Below are positions 1 through 11,200 of a stretch of 64,000 nucleotides of DNA, piece by piece; the stretch's first letter is position 1, and each line of letters starts with the position of its first letter. The stretch covers positions 9,199,413 through 9,263,412 of the forward strand of contig NC_035173.2 in the NCBI RefSeq assembly GCF_001659605.2, in the 5' to 3' direction. The stretch comes from Manihot esculenta. Taxonomy: Eukaryota; Streptophyta; Magnoliopsida; Malpighiales; Euphorbiaceae. The translations under genes and the position numbers were made by a program. The notes below the pieces were generated by a model. The model did not search any database. It was given only the letters and a program-made list of their open reading frames with translations, and was not told the DNA's origin.

Positions 1-1595
1 TAGAATGGGGTCCTGGTCTTCCTGTCATATCATAACATTACTTTCCATTGCCCCAGGGCCTCATCTGGCACCCGGTCTTCGCGTATCATACTGTGCCAGG
101 CCGTAAAATGGGGTCCTGGTCTTTCTTCAGGGACTAATTGGATCATACAGCATTCACCCACATCCACAACAAAGAATGCAGTGCAACATATTCGTGGATT
201 CTAATGCAACAACCTATTATATCACATGGCATTCGTGATGCATGAATCATGCTGAATCATTTATTATTTACTTTAAAATGGAAAGAGTTATTCCACTCAC
301 CTCTGGTTAGCTCAGACCAGACACTGGGGCAGCTGACTCACTGCTGGGGTCCTCGGTTCCTCAGGTCCGAACCTACACAGGTGGACTCAAATAAGGGACC
401 AAACATCTATGAACATGACTCTAAAATACTCTCCAAAAACCCCCTAAAACACCTTAAAACATCCATAGAAAACATGCAAAGGAGGGCTGAACAGGGCACT
501 TTCGGCGGCAGGTTCGGCGGCCGAAAGGCCCTCCAGAGCCGAAAGTCATGCACCTTCGGCGGCACTTTCGGCGGCCGAAGGTTCCCTCCAGAGACGAAAC
601 TCATGCATGTTCGGCAGCACCTTCGGCGGCCGAAAGCCCCTTCCAGAGCCGAAAGTCATCTTTCGGGGGCAGGGTTCGGCAGCCGATTCATGCTACCACA
701 GGCAGGTTCGGCGGCCGAAAGAACCTTCGGCTGTTGAACCTAGTTTCTCCCAAAAGGGCAGAAACTCAGCTCAACATGCATAAACGCCTCCCAACTCATT
801 CAATCATGCATTTTCCTATTCTACAACATGCAAACTCAAGCATACAAGCTCCTAGGGGCTTCAAACTATCCTAAACCCCATCTACAACACATCCAACATG
901 AATATCCAACATACATTGCTCATAAACACACATTTAACCAAAAACTCAACATAAACTTACACATGCATTTCTACCCCAAGAAACTTCATAAAACTTACTT
1001 AAAACATGAAAGGAACTATGGATCTACTCTTACCTCTTGTAGAACGAGAGGAGAGACGATCCGACTCGGAGATGGGAGAGATCCGCTCTTTGGTCTCCAA
1101 GTTCCAAAACTTGCTCTTTTTGCTCAAATCTCTTCAAATCAACATAAAGCTTGTTAAAACATGAAAGATCGGAGGAAAAACATAAAAAACGAACCAAAGG
1201 AGAGCGTGAACTCACCGTGGCCGAAAATGGGGAGAAAACTCGCCCATTTCGGCCATGGAGCTCTTTTATAGGGCTGGCAGACCACCTTTCGGCAGCCGAA
1301 CGTGCCCCAACATCTCATGCAAGTTCGGCGGCCGAACATGAGGTTCGGCGGCCGAACCTTTTGAGACTTTCGGAAGCCTAACATGCCCCCCTAAACCATA
1401 CCACGTTCGGCGGCCGAACCTGGAAATGCCTCCTTGGTCATTTTCATACAAAACTCAATTTCCTTTTCACTTAAAAACATCAAATACACTAAAACATTTT
1501 ATAAAAACATGATGTTACCCTTCTAGAGGTTTTCGACATCCGAGATTCCACCGGACGGTAGGAATTTCGATACCGGAGTCTAGCCGGGTATTACA
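1..1595 (-). repeat. 3' LTR of element B (partial)
   Basis: Same sequence as the 5' LTR of B (18956-23861 without E), truncated by the window start. It ends at 1595 with ...GGGTATTACA, the complement of the family LTR start TGTAATACCC. It contains a copy-number-variable block around 1-135 (units with 'ggcctggcac'-type core), a cluster of TTCGGCGGCCGAA palindromes at about 500-735, and a second smaller cluster at about 1290-1420. The ORFs that can be read through it (for example 249-737) are by-products of the GC-rich palindromes and are not genes. Confidence 0.9.
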
Positions 1596-1609
1596 TTCTC
1601 CCCCCCTTA
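1596..1609 (-). other. Polypurine tract of element B
   Basis: On the minus strand a run of G with flanking A directly abuts the 3' LTR start, the usual primer site for plus-strand DNA synthesis. The same tract, preceded by the short inverted motif GAACATTCGGGGACGAATGTTC, is seen next to the 3' LTRs of A and C. Confidence 0.8.
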
Positions 1610-1719
1610 AGAACATTCGTCCCCGAATGTTCACCAAACAACACATGCATAGCATAAAACATAAACATTCATACAAAGCATAAAACATCAACCTATAAAT
1701 CTAACACATAACGCTCACC

Positions 1720-4700
1720 TTAAAAGAGATGAGGATATTGCTGGAGCATGGACTCCCGTGTCTCCCAGGTACACACTTCGATGATGTGGTGATTCCAAAG
1801 GACTTTCACCATTGGGATTTTCTTGTTCCTTAGCTTCCTGATCTGGGTGTCTAGGATCTGTACCGGCTGCTCAACATAGGTGAGATCCTCTTGGATCTCC
1901 ATATTAGGCTCACTAGGAACCTTGCCCGGATCTGACACGAACTTTCTTAACATGGAAACATGGAAAACCGGATGGATTCTCTCCATTGAAGCAGGCAAGT
2001 CCAGCTTGTACGATACATTCCCAATCCTTTGCAAGACTTCAAAGGGTCCGATGTACCGTGGAGCTAGCTTACCTTTCTTCCCGAACCGAATCACCCCTTT
2101 CATTGGAGACACCTTGAGCAATACCAAATCCCCCTCCTGAAACTCTACTTGCCTTCTGCGGATGTCTGCATAACTCTTCTGTCTGCTTGCAGCAGTCTTG
2201 ATCCTTTCTCTGATTATGGGCACCACTCTGCTGGTGATCTCTACTAGCTTAGGCCCTACCAAGGCCTTTTCTCCTACTTCTTCCCAACAGACAGGCGACC
2301 TGCACTTCCTTCCATACAAAACTTCATATGGGGCCATCCCTATGCTGGCATGATGGCTGTTATTGTAGGCAAACTCTACTAAAGGTAGATGCTGCCTCCA
2401 AGAACCGCCAAAATCCAACACACACATTCTGAGCATATCCTCTATCGTCTGGATGGTCCTCTCTGACTGTCCGTCCATTTGTGGATGGAAAGCAGTGCTA
2501 AAATCCAACCTGGTACCCATAGCGTTCTGCAGACTCCGCCAAAACCTGGAGGTGAATTGGGGCCCTTGATCAGACACTATTGAAACAGGAACCCCATGCA
2601 GCCTGACGACCTCATCAATATACACCTGCGCTAACTTATCCACAGAGTAGCCACTCGTGACAGGGATGAAGTGAGCAGATTTGGTCAGTCTGTCCATAAT
2701 CACCCATATGGAGTCCAATCTGTTGGACGTTGCCGGTAACCCCACCACGAAGTCCATAGCTATATTATCCCATTTCCACTCTGGAATAGGTAGTGGGTTA
2801 AGCATTCCAGCCGGCTTCTGATGTTCAAGCTTCACCCTCTGACAGACTTCGCAGGCTGACACAAACTGTGCCACTTCTCTTTTCATAGCTGGCCACCAAT
2901 AAACCTTCTTCAGATCTTGATACATCTTGGTGGCTCCAGGGTGAACACTGTATCTGGCATTATGAGCCTCTCTCATAATGTCTCCCTTCAGTCCTACGTC
3001 ATCTGGTACACACAATCTGCTCCCATAGCGGAGGATCCCTTTGCTGTCGAATCTGAACTCACTATCTTTGCCTGACTGAACAGTCCTAGCAATCTTCACT
3101 AACTCTGGGTCCTCATGCTGTTTCTGAGCCACCTGCTCCAGAAACACGCGTGCCACTCTCATCTGGGCAACTAAAGCACCTGTACCAGACAACTCCAACT
3201 GTAGACCTTCATTCATGAGCTCGAAGAACTCCCTTACTACTGGCCTCCTCTCTGTTGAAATATGGGACAAATTGCCAAGTGATTTCCGGCTTAAGGCGTC
3301 TGCCACAACATTCGCCTTACCCGGATGGTACTGGATTTTGCAATCATAGTCACTGAGCAGTTCTACCCATCTTCTCTGCCTCAAATTCAAATCTCTCTGA
3401 CTCAGGATGTACTGTAAGCTTTTATGATCTGTGAAGATCTCACATTTTACCCCATAAAGGTAGTGCCTCCATATCTTGAGTGCAAAGATTACCGCTGTCA
3501 TCTCTAGGTCATGTGTAGGGTAATTCAACTCGTGTTTCTTTAGCTGCCTAGAAGCATAAGCAATCACCCTTTCATTCTACATCAGCACACAACCCAGTCC
3601 CACACGGGATGCATCACAATAGACTGAGAAGTCTTCATTACTAGATGGCAGAGCTAACACTGGTGCTGAAGTCAACCTCTTCTTTAGCTCCTCAAAGCTC
3701 TCCTCACACTGGTCGGTCCATGCAAACCTCTGGTTCTTCTTAGTCAGTCTGGTCATGGGAGCTGCAATTTTAGAGAAATCCTGAACGAACCTCCTGTAGT
3801 AACCTGCCAAACCCAAGAAGCTCTTGATCTCTGTCACAGTAGTGGGTCTAGGCCAGTTTGCTACAGCTTCCACTTTCTTGGGGTCTAACTCGATTCCATT
3901 TTCTGACACCACATACCCCAAGAATGAGATGCTCCTCAGCCAGAACTCACACTTGGAGAACTTGGCATACAAGCCATGTTCTCTCAAGGTCTGCAAAACC
4001 AACCTCAGATGATGGGCATGCTCCTCTGCATTCCTGGAATACACTAAGATATCATCTATAAAGACAATAACAAAGTGATCCAGGTATTGACTAAACACTC
4101 TGTTCATGAGATCCATGAATGCTGCAGGGACATTGGTTAACCCGAACGGCATCACAAGGAACTCATAATGCCCATATCTGGTCCTGAAGGCTATCTTCGA
4201 CACATCCTCTTCTCTTATCCTTAGCTGATGGTACCCCGATCTCAGATCTATTTTGGAGAAACAACCTGCTCCGAATAGCTGGTCGAATAGATCGTCGATC
4301 CTCGGCAACGGGTACTTATTCTTGGTAGTGACCTTGTTCAACTGCCTGTAGTCGATACAAAGTCTGAGGGATCTATCTTTCTTTTTCACAAATAGCACTG
4401 GAGCACTCCAAGGCGAGGTACTCGGTCGGATGAATTCTCTATCTACCAGCTCTTGCAACTGTTCTTTTAACTCTTTCAATTCTGCTGGTGCCATCCTGTA
4501 GGGAGGGATAGAGATCGGTCTGGTTCCAGGCATCAATTCTATCTCGAACTCTATCTCCCTAGCAGGTGGTAAACCTGGCAGCTCGTCTGGGAAAACGTCT
4601 AAGAACTCACTGACCACGGGCACTGAGGCGGGCTCTCTAACATGACTATCCAGCTCCCTCACATGAGCCAGAAAACCCTGACAACCCCTCCTGAGTAGCC

Positions 4701-5724
4701 TACGAGCCTGAAGGGCTGATATCAAACCTCTAGGTGTACTCCTCCTGTCTCCTCTAAAGACAACCTCTGACCCATCCTGACATCTGAACCTGACTACCTT
4801 GTCTCTGCAATCCAAGGTAGCACCATGGGTAGATAGCCAATCCATCCCTAGAATGATGTCAAAATCTATCAAATCTAGAACCACAAGGTCGGCGGACAGG
4901 CATCTTCCCTCTATAAAAACTGGACTGTACTGGCAGACTGACTCTGCCACTGACGGGTCACACTTGGGTCCACTGACCCATAGAGGACACTCTAACCCAG
5001 AGACCATCAATCCCAATCTCTCGACGGCCCTCGGAGCAATGAAAGAATAAGATGCACCAGGGTCCAATAATGCATACACATCTGAACAACCAATGATGAG
5101 ATTACGTGACACCACGGTGTTGGATGTGTTTGCCTCCTGCTGAGTCATGGTGAAGATCCGTGCTGGAGCTGACGGACCCTCACCCCTGAAACCCGCTGAA
5201 GAAGAGGCTGCCCCTCTTCCTCTGCCTCTGCCACTAGCCTGAGTCGCGGCTGGAGCTGCTGGCTGTGCCACATTGCCTGAAGCTGTCTGCTGAGACTGTG
5301 CCCCAAAGGCTGCCTTAGGACACTCCCGAGCCATGTGGCCCTCTTGCCCACATCTGAAACAGGCTGCCGTCCCAGCCCGGCAGACTCCCTTGTGTGGCTT
5401 ACCACACCTTGCACATACTGCATTATCTGCACCAGAGCTTGAGCCACTACCTAATCCCAGACCTGACTTAATCTTGCTCCAGAACTTGTTCTTCTTAGAC
5501 TTGGCCTTACCCCATCTCTTACTGCCTGAACTGAGAGAAGAAGAGTCTAACTTTCCCCCACCTGGGGTCTTGGAACCAGAAGGCTATGCCACTGACAGCT
5601 TGACTTTCCCTTCGATGATAGCACTAGCCTCCATCCTCCGAGCCATATCCACTATGGCATGGAAACTCTCCCTCTCTGCTGACTGAATCAAGGAGGAATA
5701 CCTGGAATGGAGCCTCATCATATA
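1720..5724 (-). pseudogene. Element B gag (C-terminal part) and pol, broken
   Basis: Minus-strand remains of the gag-pol polyprotein, co-linear with the intact copy in A. From 5' to 3': gag tail with two Cys-rich knuckles (ending in the H-M-A-R-E-C motif at about 5334), retropepsin with a D-P-G-A active site (an unusual variant of D-T/S-G-A), reverse transcriptase with F-I-D-D, RNase H, integrase with H-H-C-C zinc finger and D-D-E core, and a C-terminal chromodomain ending P-H-L-F at 1720. Two in-frame stops are visible by comparison with A and C: 5584-5586 (CAG to TAG in gag) and 3577-3579 (CAG to TAG between RT and RNase H). The reading frame is otherwise kept through pol. Element A cuts this gene at 5724. 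Confidence 0.92.
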
Positions 5725-5902
5725 TGTAATACCCGGCTAGACTCCGGTATCGGAATTCCTACCGTCCGGTGGAATCTCGGATGTCGGAAAACCTCTAGAA
5801 GGGTAAAAGCATGTTTTCATGAAATGTTTTCATGTTTTAATGATTTTAAATACGATTTTTAAAAGAGTTTTTGCATGAAAAGTCTTTGGAGGAAAACTCA
5901 GG

Positions 5903-6090
5903 TTCGGCCGCCGAAAGTCAAGTTCGGCCGCCGAACATGCATGCGTTTTGGAGGCACGTTAGGCTCCCGAAAGCATGAGTGAGGGAAGTCCAGGTTCGGC
6001 CGCCGAAAGTCAAGTTCGGCCGCCGAACATTTCATGGATTCGGAGGCACATTCGGCCCCCGAATGTGGCCTGGCCAGCCACCTATAAAAG
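5903..6090 (+). promoter_or_regulatory. LTR promoter of element A: paired palindromes and TATA box
   Basis: Four copies of TTCGGCCGCCGAA start at 5903, 5923, 5995 and 6015. Each is an inverted repeat (TTCGGC/GCCGAA) around one central base and holds GCCGCC, the core of the plant GCC-box bound by ERF/AP2 factors. Within each pair the start-to-start spacing is exactly 20 bp, about two helical turns. The TATA box CCTATAAAAGG is at about 6081-6091, some 55 bp downstream of the last palindrome. The 3' LTR has the same layout (TATA near 13756). That ERF proteins bind here is inference. Confidence 0.7.
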
Positions 6091-7200
6091 GGGCACTTAG
6101 CCGAAATGGGCAAGCTTTCTCCCATTTCCGGCCACAGCAAGCTTCCGACCTTCCCTTTGCAAATCTTGTGTTTTTCTTCCAAATCTCTTCCATTTTTCTT
6201 GAGTTTTAAACTCACATTGCAAGTTTTGAGCATTTAAACCAAGTTTTGGAGCTTGGGAGACTCAGGAGCCCATTTGCTTGGATCTCCGAGTTTAGGTCGT
6301 CTCTCTCTCGATCTTCAAGAGGTAAGAGCCGATCTTGAGCTCAATGTATGTTTTTAACAAGTTTTAAGTAGATTTATGGGGTAGAAATGCATGTTAGGGT
6401 TATTTGAATATTTGGGTTTATGTTATGATTTTGAACAATGTATGTTGGTTTTTGTGTGTTTGAAGTGTTGTAGTTGGGGTATATGCTAGTTTGAGACCCC
6501 TAGGTGTAATGTATGATATGTATGCATGTTTTAGAACTAGTTTTTGCATGATTTGAGCTTGGGAGGCGAAATGTGCATAGAGGAACTGAGTTTCTGCCCT
6601 TCGGGAGAAGCTCAGGTTCGGCCGCCGAAGTGACTTTCGGCCGCCGAACCCCCTTTGTGGAGGCAGCATTCGGCTGCCGAAGTTGCCCCCGAAAAGAGAC
6701 TTTCGTCTCTGTCTGGGACTTTCGGCCGCCGAAGGTGCCGCCGAAAGTGCCTGACTTTCGGATCTGTCCAGGACTTTCAGCCGCCGAAGGTGCCGCCGAA
6801 AGTGCCCTGTTCAGCCATTTCATGCATATTTCTATGTGATGTTTTCATGATGTTTTAGGGGGTTTTTGGGGAGTCTATTAGAGTTATGTTCATCATGTTA
6901 GGTCCCTCATTTGAGTCCACCTGTGTAGGTTCGGACCCGAGGAACCGAGGACCTCAGCAGTGAGATAGCTGCTTCAGAGTCTGTAGAGCTTTAGCCAGAG
7001 GTGAGTGGAATAACTCTTATGCTTTTAAATAAATAAATCAGTTTTAGCATGATTCACGCATCATGAATGCCATGAGATAATAGGGTGTTGCATTAGACTC
7101 ACGAATATGTTGCATTGCATATTATGTTTGATGATGTGGATGGATGTTGAATGATCCATTAGTCCCCCTATGCTATGATGATGATGATACGGTACGGAAG

Positions 7201-7420
7201 ACCAGTGAGGCCCATTCTACGCCCCTGGCACTATGTAAGAGAAAGACCAGTGAGGCCCATTCTACGCCCCTGGCACAGTTGGACCATGTTATGTTATGTT
7301 ATGTAAGAGAAAGACCAGTGAGGCCCATTCTACGCCCCTGGCACAGTTGGACCATGTTATGTTATGTTATGTAAGAGAAAGACCAGTGAGGCCCATTCTA
7401 CGCCCCTGGCACAGTTGGTC
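7201..7420 (+). repeat. 68-bp minisatellite in 5' LTR of A
   Basis: Units start at 7201 (a short 45-bp version), 7246, 7314 and 7382. Each begins ACCAGTGAGGCCCATTCTAC; the full unit is 68 bp. The 3' LTR has the same block at 14874, 14919 and 14987, one full unit fewer. This one unit accounts for the whole length difference between the two LTRs (2303 against 2235 bp). Confidence 0.95.
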
Positions 7421-8030
7421 CATGTAGGGGACTATTGGTGACAAATTCATCCTTGATGTGATTAGCTGTGGTGTGATGCATTTCATGTTATCATATGTTT
7501 TAAATGTTTTACTATTCTGCTCACTGGGCTTTATAGCTCACCCCTCTCCCCTAACCCCAGATGTGCAGGTGCAGGGTACATCAGGAGGTTAGCCAGAGTA
7601 TGGAAGATATGTTTATGTAATAGTTAGACTGTGGACATGACAATTGTATTATGATGTAATGTAAAAAGTGTTTTAAGTTATGTTATGTAATTTGAATATT
7701 GAGGATAGAGTTGTGCTTGACCAATACAGATTGTTAATCCCACTTGTATGTACATGGTCTTTATGATATGAGATATGAGGTTATGTTTCAGCCAAGCTTA
7801 TGTATGATGAGATACCCCATTGGAGCATTTTGATGAGGGCTCCAGTGGAGGTTTATGTTATGTTTATGCTTATGTACAGGTTGAGCTTGGTTGTTATATG
7901 AGTATTGTTGATCATGTATGGGATTAAACAGGATTACAGGTTATGTTAGGCTTGCTACGGGTCCCGGCGGCCTTACGCCGATCTGGATCCTAGCGCCGGT
8001 AGCGGTCTGGATTTCCGGGCTGTTACAGAG

Positions 8031-8042
8031 TGGTATCAGAGC
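8031..8042 (+). other. Primer-binding site of element A (initiator tRNA-Met)
   Basis: TGGTATCAGAGC, three bases after the LTR end, is complementary to the 3' end of plant initiator methionine tRNA. It primes minus-strand DNA synthesis. A 256-bp untranslated leader (8043-8298) follows before the gag start; I see no other feature in it. Confidence 0.93.
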
Positions 8043-8298
8043 CCTAGGTTCATATGGTCGGACCTAGAGTGTCGGGCTCATAGATGTTATAGCAGGTCAA
8101 GCACAATAGGAAAGGTCATGTCCACTAGGATAGGATGTGGAGTCCTGTCTTACATGATGATGTGATATGCCATGATTATATGCATGTGCATAAATGATAT
8201 GTTATGTATGCTATGTATGTGCTGAGGGTTCATGTGTGCCCACATGAACCATATGATGCTGATGTTTATGTGATGTGTACTGTTTTCCAGAAAGCAGG

Positions 8299-11200
8299 AT
8301 GAGAGGAACTCGTCGATCAGCAAGATTGACTGGAGTACCACCTGAGGATGAGGGCATGAGCGCCCGTCCTCCAGCATTGCCTAGGGCAATGTCTAGCAGG
8401 TCCAACAGGGACCGAGCAGTGAGAGACCCTAGAAGGTCTTTAGATCTGGGAAGAAGCAGATCAGTACGAGGAACAGTTCAAGGTGGTATGTCAGAAGATG
8501 TGGGAGATGACATGGATGTGGACCAGAGGAGGGATGGCAGTTTGGGGATGAGTATGTCAGAGGAAGGCATGGGAGAGTCCCAAGGAGGCACTCAGGCCTC
8601 GGGTTTTGTTCAGCCACCTCATTACCCACCTTTCTCACAGAATCCCGGGTATTCGATGGGAGGTACATCGGATTACCCTAGTTTTAGCCCTTACCCCACA
8701 CAGATGCCATACCCACCATATTACCCACCATACCCACAGTACCCTATGTATCCACCACCACCCTACCATCCAAATCCAGCAAACCCTACCACAGAAAATG
8801 TTGCACCTCCTCCACCACCAGCAGCACCTACTGTCCCAGAAACCCAAATACCTCAACCTAGCTCATCTGGAGGGAGCAAGGTCAGAATGACTGATTATAT
8901 GAAGTTGGGTGCTCCCCAGTTTGAAACCGGTGATGACCCGTTTGTGTACCTTGAGAGGGTCAAGGCGATAACAGATGAGATAGGGGCGGATGACAGTAGA
9001 GCCATTCAGATGGCTGGGTTCACACTAAAATGCAAGAAGGCCCGTGAGTGGTTCAAGGGCTATGTGAAACCGAGGGTGGATAGTCTATCATGGGAGGAGT
9101 TTGCTAATGAATTTGCAGGATGGGCTTTCCCTGATAGTTCAAGGGAATTGAAGATGATAGAATTCGAGCAGTTGAGACAAACTGATGACATGAGTGTAGA
9201 CGAATATACTGACAGGTTTATGGAGTTGCTGCCATTTGCTGGGCAGGATCTTAGTACAGACCAGAAGAAGTCAAGGAGGTATATCATGAAGCTCCATTCC
9301 AGGTATTCCTCCTTGATACAGTCAGCAGATAGAGAGAGTTTTCATGCCATAGTCGACATGGCTAGGAGGATGGAGGCTAGTGCTATCATTGAGGGAAAAG
9401 TCAAACAGTCAGCAGCACAGCCTTCTGGTTCCAAAACCCCAGGTAAGGGAAAAGTGGATCCTTCTTCCTTAAGCTCAGGCAGTAAGAGGTGGAGCAGTAC
9501 CACCAAGAAGTTTAAGAAGAACAAGTTCTGGAACAAGATCAAGTCAGGTCTGGGATTAGGAAGTGGCTCGAGCTCAGGTGCAGAGAATGCAGTATGCAAG
9601 AAATGTGGGAGACCACACAGAGGAGTATGTCTGGTTGGGACATCAGCCTGCTTCAGATGTGGGCAGGAGGGACACATGGCACGGGAGTGTCCTGGAGCAG
9701 CTTTTGTGGCACAGTCTCAGCAGACAGCTTCTGGTAGTGTGGCTCAGCCAGTAGCTCCAGCCATGACACAGGCCAGTGGCAGAGGCAGAGGGAGAGGGTC
9801 AGCCTCTTCTTCAGCAGGGTTCAGAGGTGAGGGTCCGTCAGCTCCAGCAAGGATCTTCACCATGACACAGCAGGAGGCAGATGCATCTAACACCGTGGTG
9901 GCAGGTAATTTAGTCATTGGGTGTTCTGATGTGTATGCATTAATGGACCCTGGTGCATCCCATTCTTTTATTGCTCCGAGGGCCGTAGAGAGGTTGGGAT
10001 TAATGGTCTCTGAGTTAGAGTGTCCTCTCTGGGTCAGTGGACCCAAGTGTGATCCATCAGTGGCAGAGTCAGTCTGTCAGTGTAGTCCAGTTTTTGTTGA
10101 GGGGAGATGCATGTCCGCCGACCTTGTGGTTCTAGAGTTGACAGATTTTGACGTCATTCTAGGGATGGACTGGTTATCTACCCATGGCGCTACCTTGGAC
10201 TGCAGGGACAAGGTAGTCAGGTTCAGAGGTCAGGATGGATCAGAGGTCGTCTTCAGAGGAGACAGGAGGGGTACACCTAGAGGTTTGATCTCATCTCTTC
10301 AGGCTCGTAGGTTGCTTAGGAGGGGATGTCAGGGGTACTTAGCTCATGTGAGAGAGCTAAACAGTCAGATTAGAGAGCCTGCCGCAGTGCCAGTGGTCAA
10401 TGAGTTTTTAGATGTGTTCCCAGACGAGTTGCCAGGTTTACCACCTGTTAGGGAGATAGAGTTCGAGATTGAATTGATGCCTGGAACTAGACCGATCTCT
10501 ATCCCTCCCTACAGGATGGCCCCAGCCGAGTTAAAGGAATTGAAAGAACAGTTGCAAGAATTGGTAGACAAGGGCTTCATCCGACCGAGTACCTCACCTT
10601 GGGGTGCTCCAGTACTGTTTGTGAGAAAGAAGGATGGATCCCTTAGACTTTGTATCGACTACAGGCAGTTGAACAAAGTCACTACCAAGAACAAGTACCC
10701 ATTGCCAAGGATCGACGATCTATTCGACCAGCTAGCAGGAGCGGGTTGTTTCTCCAAAATAGATCTGAGATCTGGGTATCATCAGTTGAGGATCAGAGAA
10801 GAGGATGTGCCAAAGACGGCTTTCAGGACCAGATATGGGCATTTTGAGTTCCTTGTGATGCCGTTCGGGCTGACTAACGCCCCTGCAGCATTCATGGATC
10901 TCATGAACAGAGTGTTTAGACAGTACCTGGATCACTTTGTTATTGTCTTCATAGATGATATCTTAGTGTATTCCAGGAATGCAGAGGAGCATGCCCATCA
11001 TCTGAGGATAGTTCTGCAGACCTTGAGGGAACATGGCTTGTATGCCAAGTTCTCCAAGTGTGAGTTCTGGTTGAGGAGCATTTCGTTCTTGGGGCATGTA
11101 GTGTCAGAAAACGGAATTGAAGTAGACCCCAAGAAGGTAGAGGCTGTGACTAACTGGCCTAGACCCACCTCAGTGACAGAGATCAGAAGTTTCTTGGGTT

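Larger units (their letters stand above)
5725..8027 (+). repeat. 5' LTR of element A
   Basis: A 2303-bp LTR beginning TGTAATACCC and ending GGGCTGTTACA (TG...CA ends). In order it holds: two pairs of TTCGGC-N-GCCGAA palindromes (5903-6027), a TATA box near 6084, a pyrimidine-rich leader to about 6320, a second palindrome cluster (about 6615-6805), a 68-bp tandem repeat block (7201-7420), and a U5-like tail. It is 68 bp longer than the 3' LTR because it has one extra repeat unit. Confidence 0.95.

Noticed and set aside
249..737. Open frames of 60-230 codons across the palindrome clusters of the LTRs (also at 5898-6233, 22627-23310, 28347-28973 and 38244-38870)
   Set aside because: They are open on both strands because TTCGGCGGCCGAA lacks stop codons, fall at the same place in each LTR and have no domain or codon pattern of a gene.
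8031..8042. tRNA gene at TGGTATCAGAGC sites
   Set aside because: Only the 12-base primer complement is present, with no cloverleaf around it.
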